DNA of 64,000 nucleotides from Pseudomonadota bacterium. Its GTDB lineage: Bacteria; Pseudomonadota; Gammaproteobacteria; Burkholderiales; Burkholderiaceae_C. Every line of letters starts with the position of its first letter. The stretch's first letter is position 1. The notes under the pieces are model-generated. The model worked only from the letters and a program-made list of their open reading frames with translations, was not told where the DNA came from and made no database searches. The stretch lies in assembly GCA_018241225.1 (NCBI GenBank), contig JAFEEG010000016.1, positions 1 through 64,000 on the forward strand, given 5' to 3'. Of the stretch, positions 43,304-52,466 are shown piece by piece. The position numbers and the translations under genes were made by a program.

Positions 43304-45408
43304 CCGGTGCTCCCTGCCGGCGCCGGCAGCGCGCGAATCGGGATGACGCGGTCACGCTGCCTGGCAATGAGCGGCGCGCAGCGCGCAGGGCTGTCGTGGA
43401 TGGCCACGCAATCCAGGCACTGGAAGCACTCCTCGTAGACGATGGTCCCGGCCGGCTGGATGGCCTGGTACTCGCAGCGGTGGCGGCAGGTCTGGCAGGG
43501 GGTGCCGCATTCGCGCCTGCGCGCGATCCAGTTCAGGCGCCGCACGCGACCCAGCACGGCGAGGCCCGCACCGAGCGGGCAGAGGTAGCGGCAGTAGCCC
43601 TTGTAGATAAAGGCGCCGGCCAACAGGCAGGCCAGCGCCCAGGCCACGAACGGCCATGAGCGCACGAAGCCCAGCGTGATCGCGGTCTTGAACGGCTCGA
43701 CTTCCACGGCCCGGTCGCTCCACGGCGGCGATACCATCGCCAGGACAAGGATGACGGCAAGCAGCGCGTACTTCACCCACTTGAGCTTCGCATCGACGGT
43801 GCGGTGCAGCCGGATGCGGCGCACGCCCATCCCCCTTGCCAGATGCGCCACCAGTTCCTGCATGGCGCCGAAGGGGCAGAGCCAGCCGCAGAAGGTGCCG
43901 CGACCCCACAACAGCAGGGTCGGCGCAACGAAGGCCCACAGCGCCATGGTCATCGGGTCGTAGAGCAGGAAGCCCAGGCCGCGCCCGGCCGCGGCGGCCT
44001 GCACCACGCCCGTGATGTTGACGATGGACAGCTGCCCTTGCGCGAACCAGCCGATGAACACGAGGGTGAAGACCAGGTAGCCCAGCCGGAAACGCGCCAG
44101 GCGCGCCGGCGTGGCGACGATCCATGCCGGGCGGGCGAGCACGGCGGCGAGCAGCGCCAGTGCGGCGGCCAGCACCGCGAGTTCCCCGGCGCGGGCCCGC
44201 CAAATGCCCTGCCAGCCCGTGCCGTCCGTGGCGGGCATCGACACCTGGCTGGCCGGCAGCTGGTAGCGCAGCGTGAAGCTGCGCGCGATGCGCTCGGGAT
44301 AGATGACGCCCTTGTCCCGCGTCACACGAAGCGCGAAATCCAGGCGCTGCGCCGGGTCGAGCCCGGCCGGGCCGATCACTCGGAAGACCTTGGCGTCGGC
44401 GCCGCGCAGGCTTTGCGGCAGCGCCAGCGGCTCGTCCAAATCGAGGTCGCGCAGTTCCAGGGGCAGGTCGTTCTGCTGGAGTGTGAGCGGATCGGGCACG
44501 GCACCGCGCACGAAGCGCTCGCCCACGAAGGTGTACGGGCCGGTCGCGATCACCAGGAACGCATGGTCGCCCTCGTCCAGGCGCCCCAGCAGGCGCTGCC
44601 AGCCCGCCTCGGACAACAGGTTGCGGCCCACCAGCGGGCTGTTGAGATATGCGATGTAGAGGTCGGTGTCGCCGCCCGGTCCGTCGACGAGGCGCTCGAC
44701 GCCGCTGCCCTCGAAGGCCTTCTCCACGACTGCCTGCGTGATGTGCCGGTGCTGGACCAGGTCGGCCTGGCGCAGGGCGTCCCAGTCCATGGGGGTGTAG
44801 GTGTCGCCGCGCACGCGCGCGACCTGCCCAGGGTCCTGGCCCGCGGCAAAGCCCAGCCTGGCGCGCGCCACGCGCAGCGCCGATGACAGCAGGCTCTGGT
44901 TCAGGATGCGCACCGAGGCCGTGGCCTTGGCCACCCCGTCGATGTAGACGTTAGCGCTTGCGCCGGCGTCGCCGCGGTTGGCGCTGATGCCGATCTTGAT
45001 GTTGTGCCGCAGCGAGAGTCCCTTGTACTGGTCGGCAAAGCGCAGCAGCGGCGCTTCACCCAGCCCGTCGAGAAACACCGGCTCGTGCTGCGAGAGCACG
45101 CGCACCTGCAGGAAAGTGCCCTTGGTGTCCAGCGCCACCAGCAGGTTGAAGGGCGTGCCTGAGAAACCGGGAATGGGTGCCAGGTCGATCGACTCGAAGA
45201 CGTAGCCGGCCAGCACCGTCGAGGTCGCCTCCTGCCGGAAGATGGGCCAGACCGGCAGTTGCGCATCGCGCTCGCCCACCACCAGCGGCGCGCCCAGCGC
45301 CTGCTGCAGCGCGGCGCGCGTCATCACGCCGGCGTGCGCGCAGGCGGCCAGGCACAGCAGCACAGCGGCCGCGATCCGGCACTTCCACGATCCTGGCATC
45401 CGGCTCAT
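43300..45408 (-). CDS. NosR-like flavin- and iron-sulfur-containing membrane electron-transfer protein
   Basis: 702 residues, NosR length. Signal sequence (CRIAAAVLLCLAACAHA), then a periplasmic FMN-binding domain with NVYIDGVAKATASVRILNQS, in which the Thr of KATAS matches the flavinylated Thr of the usual SGATVT motif. Then about five to six membrane segments with CGWLCPFGAMQELV and YCRYLCPLGAGLA, and a C-terminal polyferredoxin (CGTPCQTCRHRC, CFQCLDCVAIH). In denitrifiers NosR feeds electrons to or activates N2O reductase; no nos genes are here. Sitting in a pqq operon beside ApbE and a periplasmic ABC system, it probably links periplasmic redox reactions to the quinone pool or supports cofactor maturation (inference). 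Confidence 0.88.
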   Translation of the reverse strand: MSRMPGSWKCRIAAAVLLCLAACAHAGVMTRAALQQALGAPLVVGERDAQLPVWPIFRQEATSTVLAGYVFESIDLAPIPGFSGTPFNLLVALDTKGTFLQVRVLSQHEPVFLDGLGEAPLLRFADQYKGLSLRHNIKIGISANRGDAGASANVYIDGVAKATASVRILNQSLLSSALRVARARLGFAAGQDPGQVARVRGDTYTPMDWDALRQADLVQHRHITQAVVEKAFEGSGVERLVDGPGGDTDLYIAYLNSPLVGRNLLSEAGWQRLLGRLDEGDHAFLVIATGPYTFVGERFVRGAVPDPLTLQQNDLPLELRDLDLDEPLALPQSLRGADAKVFRVIGPAGLDPAQRLDFALRVTRDKGVIYPERIARSFTLRYQLPASQVSMPATDGTGWQGIWRARAGELAVLAAALALLAAVLARPAWIVATPARLARFRLGYLVFTLVFIGWFAQGQLSIVNITGVVQAAAAGRGLGFLLYDPMTMALWAFVAPTLLLWGRGTFCGWLCPFGAMQELVAHLARGMGVRRIRLHRTVDAKLKWVKYALLAVILVLAMVSPPWSDRAVEVEPFKTAITLGFVRSWPFVAWALACLLAGAFIYKGYCRYLCPLGAGLAVLGRVRRLNWIARRRECGTPCQTCRHRCEYQAIQPAGTIVYEECFQCLDCVAIHDSPARCAPLIARQRDRVIPIRALPAPAGSTG

Positions 45409-45418
45409 GCCACCCTCT

Positions 45419-46399
45419 TCATGCCGGCGCCAGGCCGAGGCGCTCCACGGTGCGCTTCTCGGCGGTATAGGCCTCGCGCATGCTGCGTGCGTAGGCGGTG
45501 CTGTCGAGGTAGGCGACCTCCTGGTCGTACCTGGCGAGCTCCGCGACGTAGCGCGGATCGAACAGTGCGCTGCGGAAGGCGTCGTGCAGCCGCCGCACGA
45601 CCGGCTCGGGCAGGCCGCGCGGGCCGGCCAGACCATAGGGCGACATGGCGACGATGTCATGGCCCAGCTCGCGCATCGTCGGCACGTTCGGCCAGCGCGC
45701 GGAACGGGTGGCGCCGAAGGTGGCCAACAGGCGCAGGCGCCCCGAGTCCACGTAGGGCGCGAAGCCGCTGGCATTGACGCCGGCCATCACCTGGCCGGCC
45801 GACAGGGCGATCATCTGCTCGGCCACGCCCTTATAGGGCACATGGACGAAGGTCAGGCCGTGCCGCGCGAACAGCGCGTCGAGCACCACATGCGGGGTGG
45901 TGCCGATGCCGTTGGTAGCGATGGTCACGCGCCCGGGCTGCGCGGCGGCTTGCGCCAGCAGGTCGGCCACGCTGTTCAGGGGACTGTCGACGGGCACCAG
46001 CAGGCCGAAGGTCACGCCGCTGACCTGCAGGATGGGCGTGGTGTCGCGGATGGGGTCCCATGCGACCTTGCGGGTGAACGGTGCGCGAAACACCGTCTGC
46101 GGCATCTGCGCCAAGGTGTAGCCATCGGGCAGCGCCTGCTGCAGCACCGGCATGGCCAGCGTGCCGCCCGCGCCGCCCCGGTTCTCGATGATGATGCGCT
46201 GGCCCAGATGCGCCTGCGCAAGTTCGGCCAGCAGGCGCAGGGTGAGGTCGGTGCCACCGCCGGCCGTCCACGGCACCCACAGGGACAGCGCGCGTTGCGG
46301 AAACGGTGCCGCTTCGCCGGCCCGTGCGGGCGTCCATGGCGCGGCGGCCCCGGTGGCCAGCGCGACGCCCGCGCGCAGCAGGTGGCGCCGCGTCGTCAT
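45419..46399 (-). CDS. Bug/TctC-family periplasmic binding protein in the PQQ cluster
   Basis: 326 residues with a leader of Tat-like type (MTTRRHLLRAGVALATGAAA). Fold markers are RALSLWVPWTAGGGTDLTLR, RIIIENRGGAGGTLAMPVLQ and FVHVPYKGVAEQMIALSAGQ. It overlaps the permease gene by four bases and precedes the NosR-like gene by ten, so it belongs to the pqq operon rather than being an orphan insertion. The ligand is unknown; a product or signal of alcohol oxidation is possible. Confidence 0.88.
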   Translation of the reverse strand: MTTRRHLLRAGVALATGAAAPWTPARAGEAAPFPQRALSLWVPWTAGGGTDLTLRLLAELAQAHLGQRIIIENRGGAGGTLAMPVLQQALPDGYTLAQMPQTVFRAPFTRKVAWDPIRDTTPILQVSGVTFGLLVPVDSPLNSVADLLAQAAAQPGRVTIATNGIGTTPHVVLDALFARHGLTFVHVPYKGVAEQMIALSAGQVMAGVNASGFAPYVDSGRLRLLATFGATRSARWPNVPTMRELGHDIVAMSPYGLAGPRGLPEPVVRRLHDAFRSALFDPRYVAELARYDQEVAYLDSTAYARSMREAYTAEKRTVERLGLAPA

Positions 46400-47244
46400 G
46401 CGCTGCCCCGCTGTGCCACGCCGCCGAAACCGCCGAAGCCGCGCTGGGGGTCGTAGCCCCGGCAGGCCAGCGTGAAGCAGACGACCAGCGTGCCCAGCAC
46501 CACCAGCGGCGCCAGGCCCGGGTCCTTGCCGTACAGCGCGAAGCGGATCCACTCCACGCCGTGGGTGAACGGGTTGAGCTGCGCCACCCGGTACACCCAG
46601 GTTGCGCCCGATTCCTCCAGCTTCCACAGCGGGTACAGCGCGGTGGAGAGGAAGTACATCGGAAAGATCACGAAGTTCATCGCGCCGGCGAAGTTCTCCA
46701 GCTGCCGCACGTACACGGAAAGCAGCAAGCCCACCGATGCCAGCATCAAGGCGCAGGCGAAGGTCGCGAGCAGGGCATGCAGCGATGCCGGCGGCGCCAC
46801 AGGCAGCTCGGTGCCCAGCAGGGCCGCAACCGCCACGAAGGCCAGCACCTGCAGCAGGCTGAGCAGCGCCGTGGCGACCATCTTGCACAGCAGCACCCAC
46901 CAGCGGGGCAGCGGTGCGGTCAGCAGCAGCCGCATGAGCCCCATCTCGCGGTCATACACCATGGCCAGCGAGGACTGCATGCCGTTGAACAGCAGCACCA
47001 TGCCCATGAGGCCCGGCGCGATGTAGACGTCGTAGGGGACATAGCTGTCGTAGGGCTCGACGATGGCCACGCCGACGACGTTGCGGAAGCCGGCTGCGAA
47101 GACGGTGAGCCAGAGCACCGGCCGCACCAGCGCCGAGACCAGCCGCGTCTTCTGCAGCCAGAAGCGGCGGAGCTCGCGCAGCACGATGGCCCGCAACGCC
47201 TGCAGCGCATGCGCGGCGCCGCCATGGCGCTGCGCGGCCTTCAT
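46396..47244 (-). CDS. ABC-2-type permease, PedC-like (PQQ alcohol system)
   Basis: 282 residues with six hydrophobic segments of the ABC-2 exporter type: RLVSALVRPVLWLTVFAAGF, GLMGMVLLFNGMQSSLAMVY and YFLSTALYPLWKLEESGATW. Such permeases recur beside quinoprotein alcohol dehydrogenases (PedC of phenylethanol-degrading pseudomonads). Its ATPase partner is the gene at 49518; the family's transported substrate is unknown. Overlaps both neighbours by four bases. Confidence 0.87.
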   Translation of the reverse strand: MKAAQRHGGAAHALQALRAIVLRELRRFWLQKTRLVSALVRPVLWLTVFAAGFRNVVGVAIVEPYDSYVPYDVYIAPGLMGMVLLFNGMQSSLAMVYDREMGLMRLLLTAPLPRWWVLLCKMVATALLSLLQVLAFVAVAALLGTELPVAPPASLHALLATFACALMLASVGLLLSVYVRQLENFAGAMNFVIFPMYFLSTALYPLWKLEESGATWVYRVAQLNPFTHGVEWIRFALYGKDPGLAPLVVLGTLVVCFTLACRGYDPQRGFGGFGGVAQRGSA

Positions 47245-48470
47245 GACGCACTCCTGCAGGGCGACTCCGGCGCGTCCGTGCCCAGCGTGTCCAGCACATT
47301 CCTCGGGTGCAGCACGCCCTCGACCGGCGCCGTGCCGACCACGCCGACGCCGTCAGTCAGCAGCAGCGGCTGGCGCAGTTGATGGTCCCACCCTCGAAAG
47401 CTCAACCGCACACCCTTGAAGCCGTCGAGCGTGAAGTCGGGCCGGTTGAGCACGGCGCCGATCCGGGCGGCCGTTGGCGCACTCGGCTGCGCGAGCGCCG
47501 CCTGCAACAGCGCCTTGGCGGCGATGTAGGCGGCCCAGTCGTGCCCAGTCATCGGCCGCTGTGCCGAGCGCGCGAAGCGCCGGGCAAGCTGCGGGGCGCC
47601 ATAGCGCTCGAAATGCGGCGCCCAGGCCTGCGCCGTCATGCCCGCATCCCCGACCACCGGGCGCGGCAATGCCACCCGATAGGGTAGGGTGCGCGCGAAC
47701 TCGCCGTCGCTGTCGATGGCCCACACCACGTCGTAGTCGCCGCCAAGCGCCGCTGGGCCGGTCAGCAGCAGCGGATTGGCCTGCTCGCGCTCGCGCGGAT
47801 CCGCCGACAGCCTGAAGGGCCGAGCCGCCACCTGCTTGAAGCCGTAGCGCTTGAGCGCGGCCTGCGCCAGCGCCAGCCGGGCTGCATCCTGCGCGCCCGG
47901 GCCATGGACCAGGAGCACCCGCATCCACTTGCGCGCGAGCAGCGCCTGCGCCAGGGCATCGGCGCGCATCCGGTCGCTGGGCAGCGTGTGGAACAGGTTG
48001 GCAGGGCAGCCGGCCAGCCGCGCCGCCTCGGCGCTTTCTCCGACGTTGAGCAGCGGCAAGGCCGGCGCGGCTGCCGCTGCGGAGGCGATCCACGCGGCGG
48101 GAAGATCGAGCAGCGCGGCGGAGGCGCCCGCCTTGTCCAGCTGGCGCAACTGCTCGCTGGCGTCCTGCGCCGATGCGGCGTCGCGCACGTCGAGCCGCAC
48201 CTGCAGCCCGGCGGCCGTCAGCTCGAAGCGCCTTTCTTCGATGGCCAGGCCGACGCCGTCGTGTGCGCGGCCGCCGGGCTGCCCCGGGTAGGCCAGGGCG
48301 ATGCGCGATGGGTCGAGGCGGTCGTCGTCGGCGCGCTGGACGATGCCGATCGCCAGCGTGGTGGCGCGGACGGCCGAGGCGGGCGCGGCACTGGCGGCCG
48401 AAGAGGCCAGGACGAGCGGCACTGCCAACGCCACCGTCCACAGCCAGCGTTGGCGGATGGCTTCAGTCAT
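47241..48470 (-). CDS. periplasmic binding protein of the PQQ-associated ABC system
   Basis: 409 residues, signal peptide 1-28. A diverged type I binding fold: TTLAIGIVQRADDDRLDPSR, SAALLDLPAAWIASAAAAAP and LLNVGESAEAARLAGCPANL followed by FHTLPSDRMRADALAQALLA. These fit the binding-protein family found with PQQ-dependent alcohol dehydrogenases. An importer-like receptor paired with an ABC-2 exporter-type permease is a known oddity of this gene set. Overlaps the permease by four and the propeller gene by eight bases. Confidence 0.85.
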   Translation of the reverse strand: MTEAIRQRWLWTVALAVPLVLASSAASAAPASAVRATTLAIGIVQRADDDRLDPSRIALAYPGQPGGRAHDGVGLAIEERRFELTAAGLQVRLDVRDAASAQDASEQLRQLDKAGASAALLDLPAAWIASAAAAAPALPLLNVGESAEAARLAGCPANLFHTLPSDRMRADALAQALLARKWMRVLLVHGPGAQDAARLALAQAALKRYGFKQVAARPFRLSADPREREQANPLLLTGPAALGGDYDVVWAIDSDGEFARTLPYRVALPRPVVGDAGMTAQAWAPHFERYGAPQLARRFARSAQRPMTGHDWAAYIAAKALLQAALAQPSAPTAARIGAVLNRPDFTLDGFKGVRLSFRGWDHQLRQPLLLTDGVGVVGTAPVEGVLHPRNVLDTLGTDAPESPCRSAS

Positions 48471-49449
48471 CGATGACCACCGTGTGCGGCACGCGTCCCA
48501 CGGCCACGGTCTTGATCGGCTTGGCGGTGGCGGTGTCGACCACCGTCATGTCGTCCGACAGGCCGTTGACCACGAACAGCCGCGAGCCATCGCGGCTGAT
48601 GGCGGTGCTCCAGGCGCGCTTGCCCACCAGCGCCAGGGCCCTGGTCTTGCGCGAGGCCACATCCACGAAGGCCACGTGGTTGGCCCGCCCGAGTCCGACG
48701 TACATGGTGCGGCCGTCGCGCGACAGCGTCATGCCCACCGGCGTGATGTCGTCGGCGCGCATGCCCTTGACCTCGAAGGCAATGGTGGCCACCACCTTGA
48801 GATCGGCCGTGGAGATCACGCTCACGCTGGCGCCCATCTCGTTGCTGACCCACAGCTCGCGGCCGTCGGCCGAGAAGGCGAGCCGGCGCGGGCGCGGGCC
48901 GACCGCGATGTTGGCAACCACGGTGAGCGTGCGCGCATCGACGACGTGGACCATGTGCGCGACTTCCGACGTGACGTACACGCGCTGGCCGTCGGGCGAC
49001 AGCTTGACGCCCTCGGGCTCCTGGCCCACCGGCACGCCCTTGACCAGCTTCCTGCCCACCAGGTCGAACACGTTGAGCGCCCCGTTGTCCTCTGCGGAGA
49101 CGTAGGCCGTCTTTCCGTCGGGCGAGAGGTCGAACACCTCGGGGTCCTCGCCCAGCGGCACCCGCGCGACCGGCTTGCGCGTGGCCAGGTCGATGATGTC
49201 GGCGCGGCCCGAGTCGCTGCAGGCCACCATCAGCTGGGTGTCGCCGTGCAGGCGCTGCATGTGGCGCGGCCGCTTGCATGTAGGAATGACGCCGACCACC
49301 GCCAGCGTCTTGAGATCAACCAGGGTGATGGCGTTGTCCTTCTCGCTGGAGACGAAGGCGAGCTGGCTGTCCTTGGCCGATGCCGGCGGGGCCAGGAGCG
49401 CGGCGGCCAGCGCCAGCAGACAAAGGATGGTGCAGGTGGTGCGGGTCAT
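48463..49449 (-). CDS. YVTN-type beta-propeller protein of the PQQ alcohol system
   Basis: 328 residues, signal peptide 1-25 (PPASA-KDS). About seven propeller repeats such as VFDLSPDGKTAYVSAEDNGA, GVKLSPDGQRVYVTSEVAHM and RLAFSADGRELWVSNEMGAS. This is the secreted seven-bladed family that accompanies PQQ-dependent catabolism. There are no PQQ-ligand tryptophan motifs, so it is not itself a quinoprotein dehydrogenase. Likely a periplasmic scaffold or sensor; function unproven. Confidence 0.87.
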   Translation of the reverse strand: MTRTTCTILCLLALAAALLAPPASAKDSQLAFVSSEKDNAITLVDLKTLAVVGVIPTCKRPRHMQRLHGDTQLMVACSDSGRADIIDLATRKPVARVPLGEDPEVFDLSPDGKTAYVSAEDNGALNVFDLVGRKLVKGVPVGQEPEGVKLSPDGQRVYVTSEVAHMVHVVDARTLTVVANIAVGPRPRRLAFSADGRELWVSNEMGASVSVISTADLKVVATIAFEVKGMRADDITPVGMTLSRDGRTMYVGLGRANHVAFVDVASRKTRALALVGKRAWSTAISRDGSRLFVVNGLSDDMTVVDTATAKPIKTVAVGRVPHTVVIDD

Positions 49450-49517
49450 GCGGTGATGTCTCCAGGATCGTTGTCGGGGGCGTTGTTCTTGGGGGTCTGC
49501 GGCCGTCCATGCGGGTG

Positions 49518-50231
49518 CTAGCGCGTCGCGCCCAGGAATGCGTCCTCCAGCGTGGCGCCGCCGAGGGCGACGGTGACCTGTGCGGGCGTTCCGTTGGCCA
49601 GCAGTCGTCCGCGGTGCAGGACCAGCACCCGGTCGGCATGTTCGGCCTCGCTGACCAGGTGCGTGGCCCACAGCACGGTCACGCCGCGCTCGCGCACCTC
49701 GCCGCGCAGCCCCTCGATCAGGTCGCGCCGGGACTTGGGGTCCAGGCCGACCGTGGCCTCGTCCATCAGCAGCAGCTGCGGGCGCGTGAGCAGGGCGCGC
49801 ACCAGTTCCACCTTGCGCCGGTTGCCGCCCGACAATTCGCGCACGCTGCGCTTCAGGTCCGAGGCGATGCCGAAACGCAACGCCTCGCTGGCAATGCGCT
49901 CGCGCGATTCGTGCGAGGGCAGGCCCTGCAGGTCGGCATGGAACTGCAGGTTGTGCGCAATGCTCAGGTCCAGGTCGAGCGATTGCTGCTGGAACACCAC
50001 GCCGATGTGCGCCAGGGCACGCCGCGCATCGGAGCGCATGGATAAACCGGCCACCTCGACCTCGCCCTCATGGGCCGCAAAGAGGCCGGTCAGCACCTGG
50101 AACAGGGTCGACTTGCCCGCACCGTTGGGACCCAGGAGTACTGCGAAGTCCCCGCGCGGAACCGACAGGCTCAGCGCATCGAGGGCAACGCGCGCGCCGT
50201 AGCGCTGGGTGAGGCCCTGGACTGTCAGCAT
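49518..50231 (-). CDS. ABC transporter ATPase of the PQQ alcohol system
   Basis: 237 residues: Walker A LLGPNGAGKSTLFQVLTG, Q-loop HIGVVFQQQSLDLDLS, signature VRELSGGNRRKVELVRALL, Walker B QLLLMDEATVGLDPKSR, switch LWATHLVSEAEHADRV. The LSGGNRRKVEL form is typical of exporter ATPases that pair with ABC-2 permeases, here the gene at 46396. ATG 50231 overlaps the end of pqqE by seven bases. Confidence 0.9.
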   Translation of the reverse strand: MLTVQGLTQRYGARVALDALSLSVPRGDFAVLLGPNGAGKSTLFQVLTGLFAAHEGEVEVAGLSMRSDARRALAHIGVVFQQQSLDLDLSIAHNLQFHADLQGLPSHESRERIASEALRFGIASDLKRSVRELSGGNRRKVELVRALLTRPQLLLMDEATVGLDPKSRRDLIEGLRGEVRERGVTVLWATHLVSEAEHADRVLVLHRGRLLANGTPAQVTVALGGATLEDAFLGATR

Positions 50232-51412
50232 GGGCTGGCCTGTGCCGCGCCGAGGGCGCGCGAGTTCTCGTCGCTGCGAAACACCAGGCCCGCGGCGCGC
50301 GCTGCGCCAGGCACGAAGCGCAGCGGCTGCGGTGTGGCGGCTGCGCGGCGTTCGGTCTCGGCGCCTTCGAGCATCGCGTCGATGCGTCCGCGCTCGGGGC
50401 TTTTCGGGCACACGGGGTCCGTTGCCGCCGCGTCGCCGGTCACCAGGTAGGCCTGGCAGCGGCAGCCGCCCACATCGTGGTGGCGCTCGTCGCAGGTGCT
50501 GCAGGTCGCGCTCATCCACCGCTGGCCGCGATAGCGGTTGAAGGCCTCGCTGTCGTACCAGGCCTGCCGCAGCGGCGTCGTTCGCAGGTTGGGCAGGGAC
50601 GGTCCGGGCAGCATTCGCGCGCTATGGCAGGGCATGGCCAGGCCGTCGGGCGCAACGACCATGAACACCGACCCCCAGCCCGCCATGCAAGGCTTGGGCT
50701 TGGCATCGGCATAGTCCGGCGACACCCAGATGACCTTCATGCGGCCGGCCAGCCGCGCGCGATGCAGGTCGACGATGGCCTCGGCGTCGCGAAGTTCGCC
50801 GGCCGTGGGCATCAGTGCGGCGCGGTTGAGCCAGGCCCAGCCGTAGTACTGCGTGTTGGCCAGCTCGAGAAAGTCCGCGCCCATCTCCTCGGCCATCTCG
50901 ATGATGCGGCCCACGTGCTGGAGGTTGTAGCGGTGCATCACGCAGTTCAGCACCATCGGGTAGCCCTCGTCCTTGATGATGCGCGCGACCCTGGACTTGA
51001 GCTCGAAGGTTCTGGTGGAGCTGAGGAAGTCGTTGAGCTCGCGCGTGGAGTCCTGGAACGACAGCTGGACGTGGTCCAGCCCGGCCGACTTGAAGTCCCT
51101 GGCGCGCGCCGGCGTGAGGCCCACGCCCGAGGTGATGAGGTTGGTGTAGAAACCCAGCGCGCGCGCATGCGCGACGAGCTCTTCCAGATCGCTGCGCAGC
51201 AGCGGCTCGCCCCCCGAGAAGCCCAGCTGCACGGCGCCCAGCGCGCGCGCCTCGGCCAGGATCCGTTTCCACTCCGCCGTGTCCAGCTCGTCGCCATGCC
51301 GCGCGTAGTCCACCGGGTTGGAGCAGAACACGCAATGCAGCGGGCAGCGATAGGTCAGCTCCGCCAGCAGCCACAAGGGCGGTCGCACCGCGCCGGGGGA
51401 TTGCGCCGACAT
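50225..51412 (-). CDS. pqqE: PqqE, radical SAM enzyme of PQQ biosynthesis
   Basis: 395 residues. The radical-SAM cluster cysteines are C23, C27 and C30 (RCPLHCVFC), followed by FSGGEPLLR. The C-terminal SPASM region has CSTCDERHHDVGGCRCQAYL and DPVC for auxiliary clusters. It forms the carbon-carbon bond between Glu16 and Tyr20 of PqqA with PqqD as chaperone. It starts 14 bases after pqqD. Confidence 0.97.
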   Translation of the reverse strand: MSAQSPGAVRPPLWLLAELTYRCPLHCVFCSNPVDYARHGDELDTAEWKRILAEARALGAVQLGFSGGEPLLRSDLEELVAHARALGFYTNLITSGVGLTPARARDFKSAGLDHVQLSFQDSTRELNDFLSSTRTFELKSRVARIIKDEGYPMVLNCVMHRYNLQHVGRIIEMAEEMGADFLELANTQYYGWAWLNRAALMPTAGELRDAEAIVDLHRARLAGRMKVIWVSPDYADAKPKPCMAGWGSVFMVVAPDGLAMPCHSARMLPGPSLPNLRTTPLRQAWYDSEAFNRYRGQRWMSATCSTCDERHHDVGGCRCQAYLVTGDAAATDPVCPKSPERGRIDAMLEGAETERRAAATPQPLRFVPGAARAAGLVFRSDENSRALGAAQASPC

Positions 51413-51426
51413 GGCCGCGCCCGCGC

Positions 51427-51690
51427 CTATTGCAGCCAGCCACGCTGGCGCGCCTGGCTCAGGAATCCCACCACGTCCTCCTGCAGGGACGGCTGGGCGA
51501 AGACCGCCTCGAGCTCGGCCACGATCTCGTCCACCGTGCGCCGGCCATCGCAGCGCTGCAGGATCTCAGCGGCCGACCCGTTCAGGCGCACCATGCCTTC
51601 GGGATAGAGCAGGACCCAGTGGTCCTGGCTCGGCTCGAACTGCATGCGGTAGAGGCTCGACATGCGGGGACGTTCGTCGCGCGCGATCAT
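51427..51690 (-). CDS. pqqD: PqqD, PqqA-binding chaperone
   Basis: 87 residues. Family pattern YRMQFEPSQDHWVLLYPEGM followed by VRLNGSAAEILQRCDGRRTV and DEIVAELEAVF. It presents the PqqA peptide to PqqE. Its start overlaps pqqC by four bases (ATGA). A much longer upstream frame is the shadow of pqqC. Confidence 0.95.
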   Translation of the reverse strand: MIARDERPRMSSLYRMQFEPSQDHWVLLYPEGMVRLNGSAAEILQRCDGRRTVDEIVAELEAVFAQPSLQEDVVGFLSQARQRGWLQ

Positions 51691-52466
51691 GGGCGCAGCT
51701 CCTGCGGCATGTCGTCGGGAAAGCCCCGCTCGATGGCGTCGAGCATCGACCACAGCACATCGAGCTTGAAGTGAAGGATGCTGATGGCGCGCTCCTGCCG
51801 CGCGCGCGTGGTGCACCAGCGCCGCGCGACCTCCAGGCCGTGCTCGACATCGCGTGTGGCCAGGGGGATGCGGCTGCGAAAGTAGGCCAGGCCCTGCACG
51901 TCGATCCAGGGATACAGCTGCGGCCATCCGGCCAGCCGGTCCGCATGGATACGCGGGGCGAACATCTCGGTCAACGAGGAGATGGCCGCTTCTTCCCAGG
52001 GGCGCTGGCGCGCGAAATTGACGTAGGCGTCCACCGCGAAGCGCACGCCCGGCAGCACATGGCGGTGCGACCACAGGTCGGCGCGGGCCAGGCCCGCCCC
52101 CTCGCCCAGGCGCACCCAGGCCTCGATGCCGCCGGCATCGTCGCCGGCGAAGTCGCCGCGTCCGTCGTGGTCGAGCATGCGCAGGATCCAGCGGCGGCGC
52201 TCCTCGCGGTCGTCGCAGTTGGACATCACCGCCGCGTCCTTGCGCGGAATGCTCACCTGGTAGTAGAAGCGGTTGGCCACCCACGCGCGAACCTGGAAGG
52301 GCGCGAGCTCGCCGCGGTTGAGCCGCTGGTTGAAGCCGTGGTGGATGTGATAGCGCGTCTCGCAGGCGCGCAGGCGCGCTTCGAATTCGTCGAAGTCCCA
52401 CAGGCGCTGCAGCTCGCAGCGCGCCGCTTCGCGGGCGCCCGGAGGCGCTGCCAGTGATTCCGTCAT
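51687..52466 (-). CDS. pqqC: PqqC, pyrroloquinoline-quinone synthase
   Basis: 259 residues, all-helical oxidase catalysing the final ring closure and eight-electron oxidation to PQQ. Conserved stretches are YHIHHGFNQRLNRGELAPFQ, RAWVANRFYYQVSIPRKDAA and LPGVRFAVDAYVNFARQRPW, with the active-site histidines in RYHIHH and SHRHVLPG. Overlaps pqqB and pqqD by four bases each. Confidence 0.97.
   Translation of the reverse strand: MTESLAAPPGAREAARCELQRLWDFDEFEARLRACETRYHIHHGFNQRLNRGELAPFQVRAWVANRFYYQVSIPRKDAAVMSNCDDREERRRWILRMLDHDGRGDFAGDDAGGIEAWVRLGEGAGLARADLWSHRHVLPGVRFAVDAYVNFARQRPWEEAAISSLTEMFAPRIHADRLAGWPQLYPWIDVQGLAYFRSRIPLATRDVEHGLEVARRWCTTRARQERAISILHFKLDVLWSMLDAIERGFPDDMPQELRP

Noticed and set aside
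43300..45408. Assignment as NosR of a nitrous-oxide reductase system
   Set aside because: No nosZ, nosD or nosF-type gene is near; the gene is embedded in a pqq operon.
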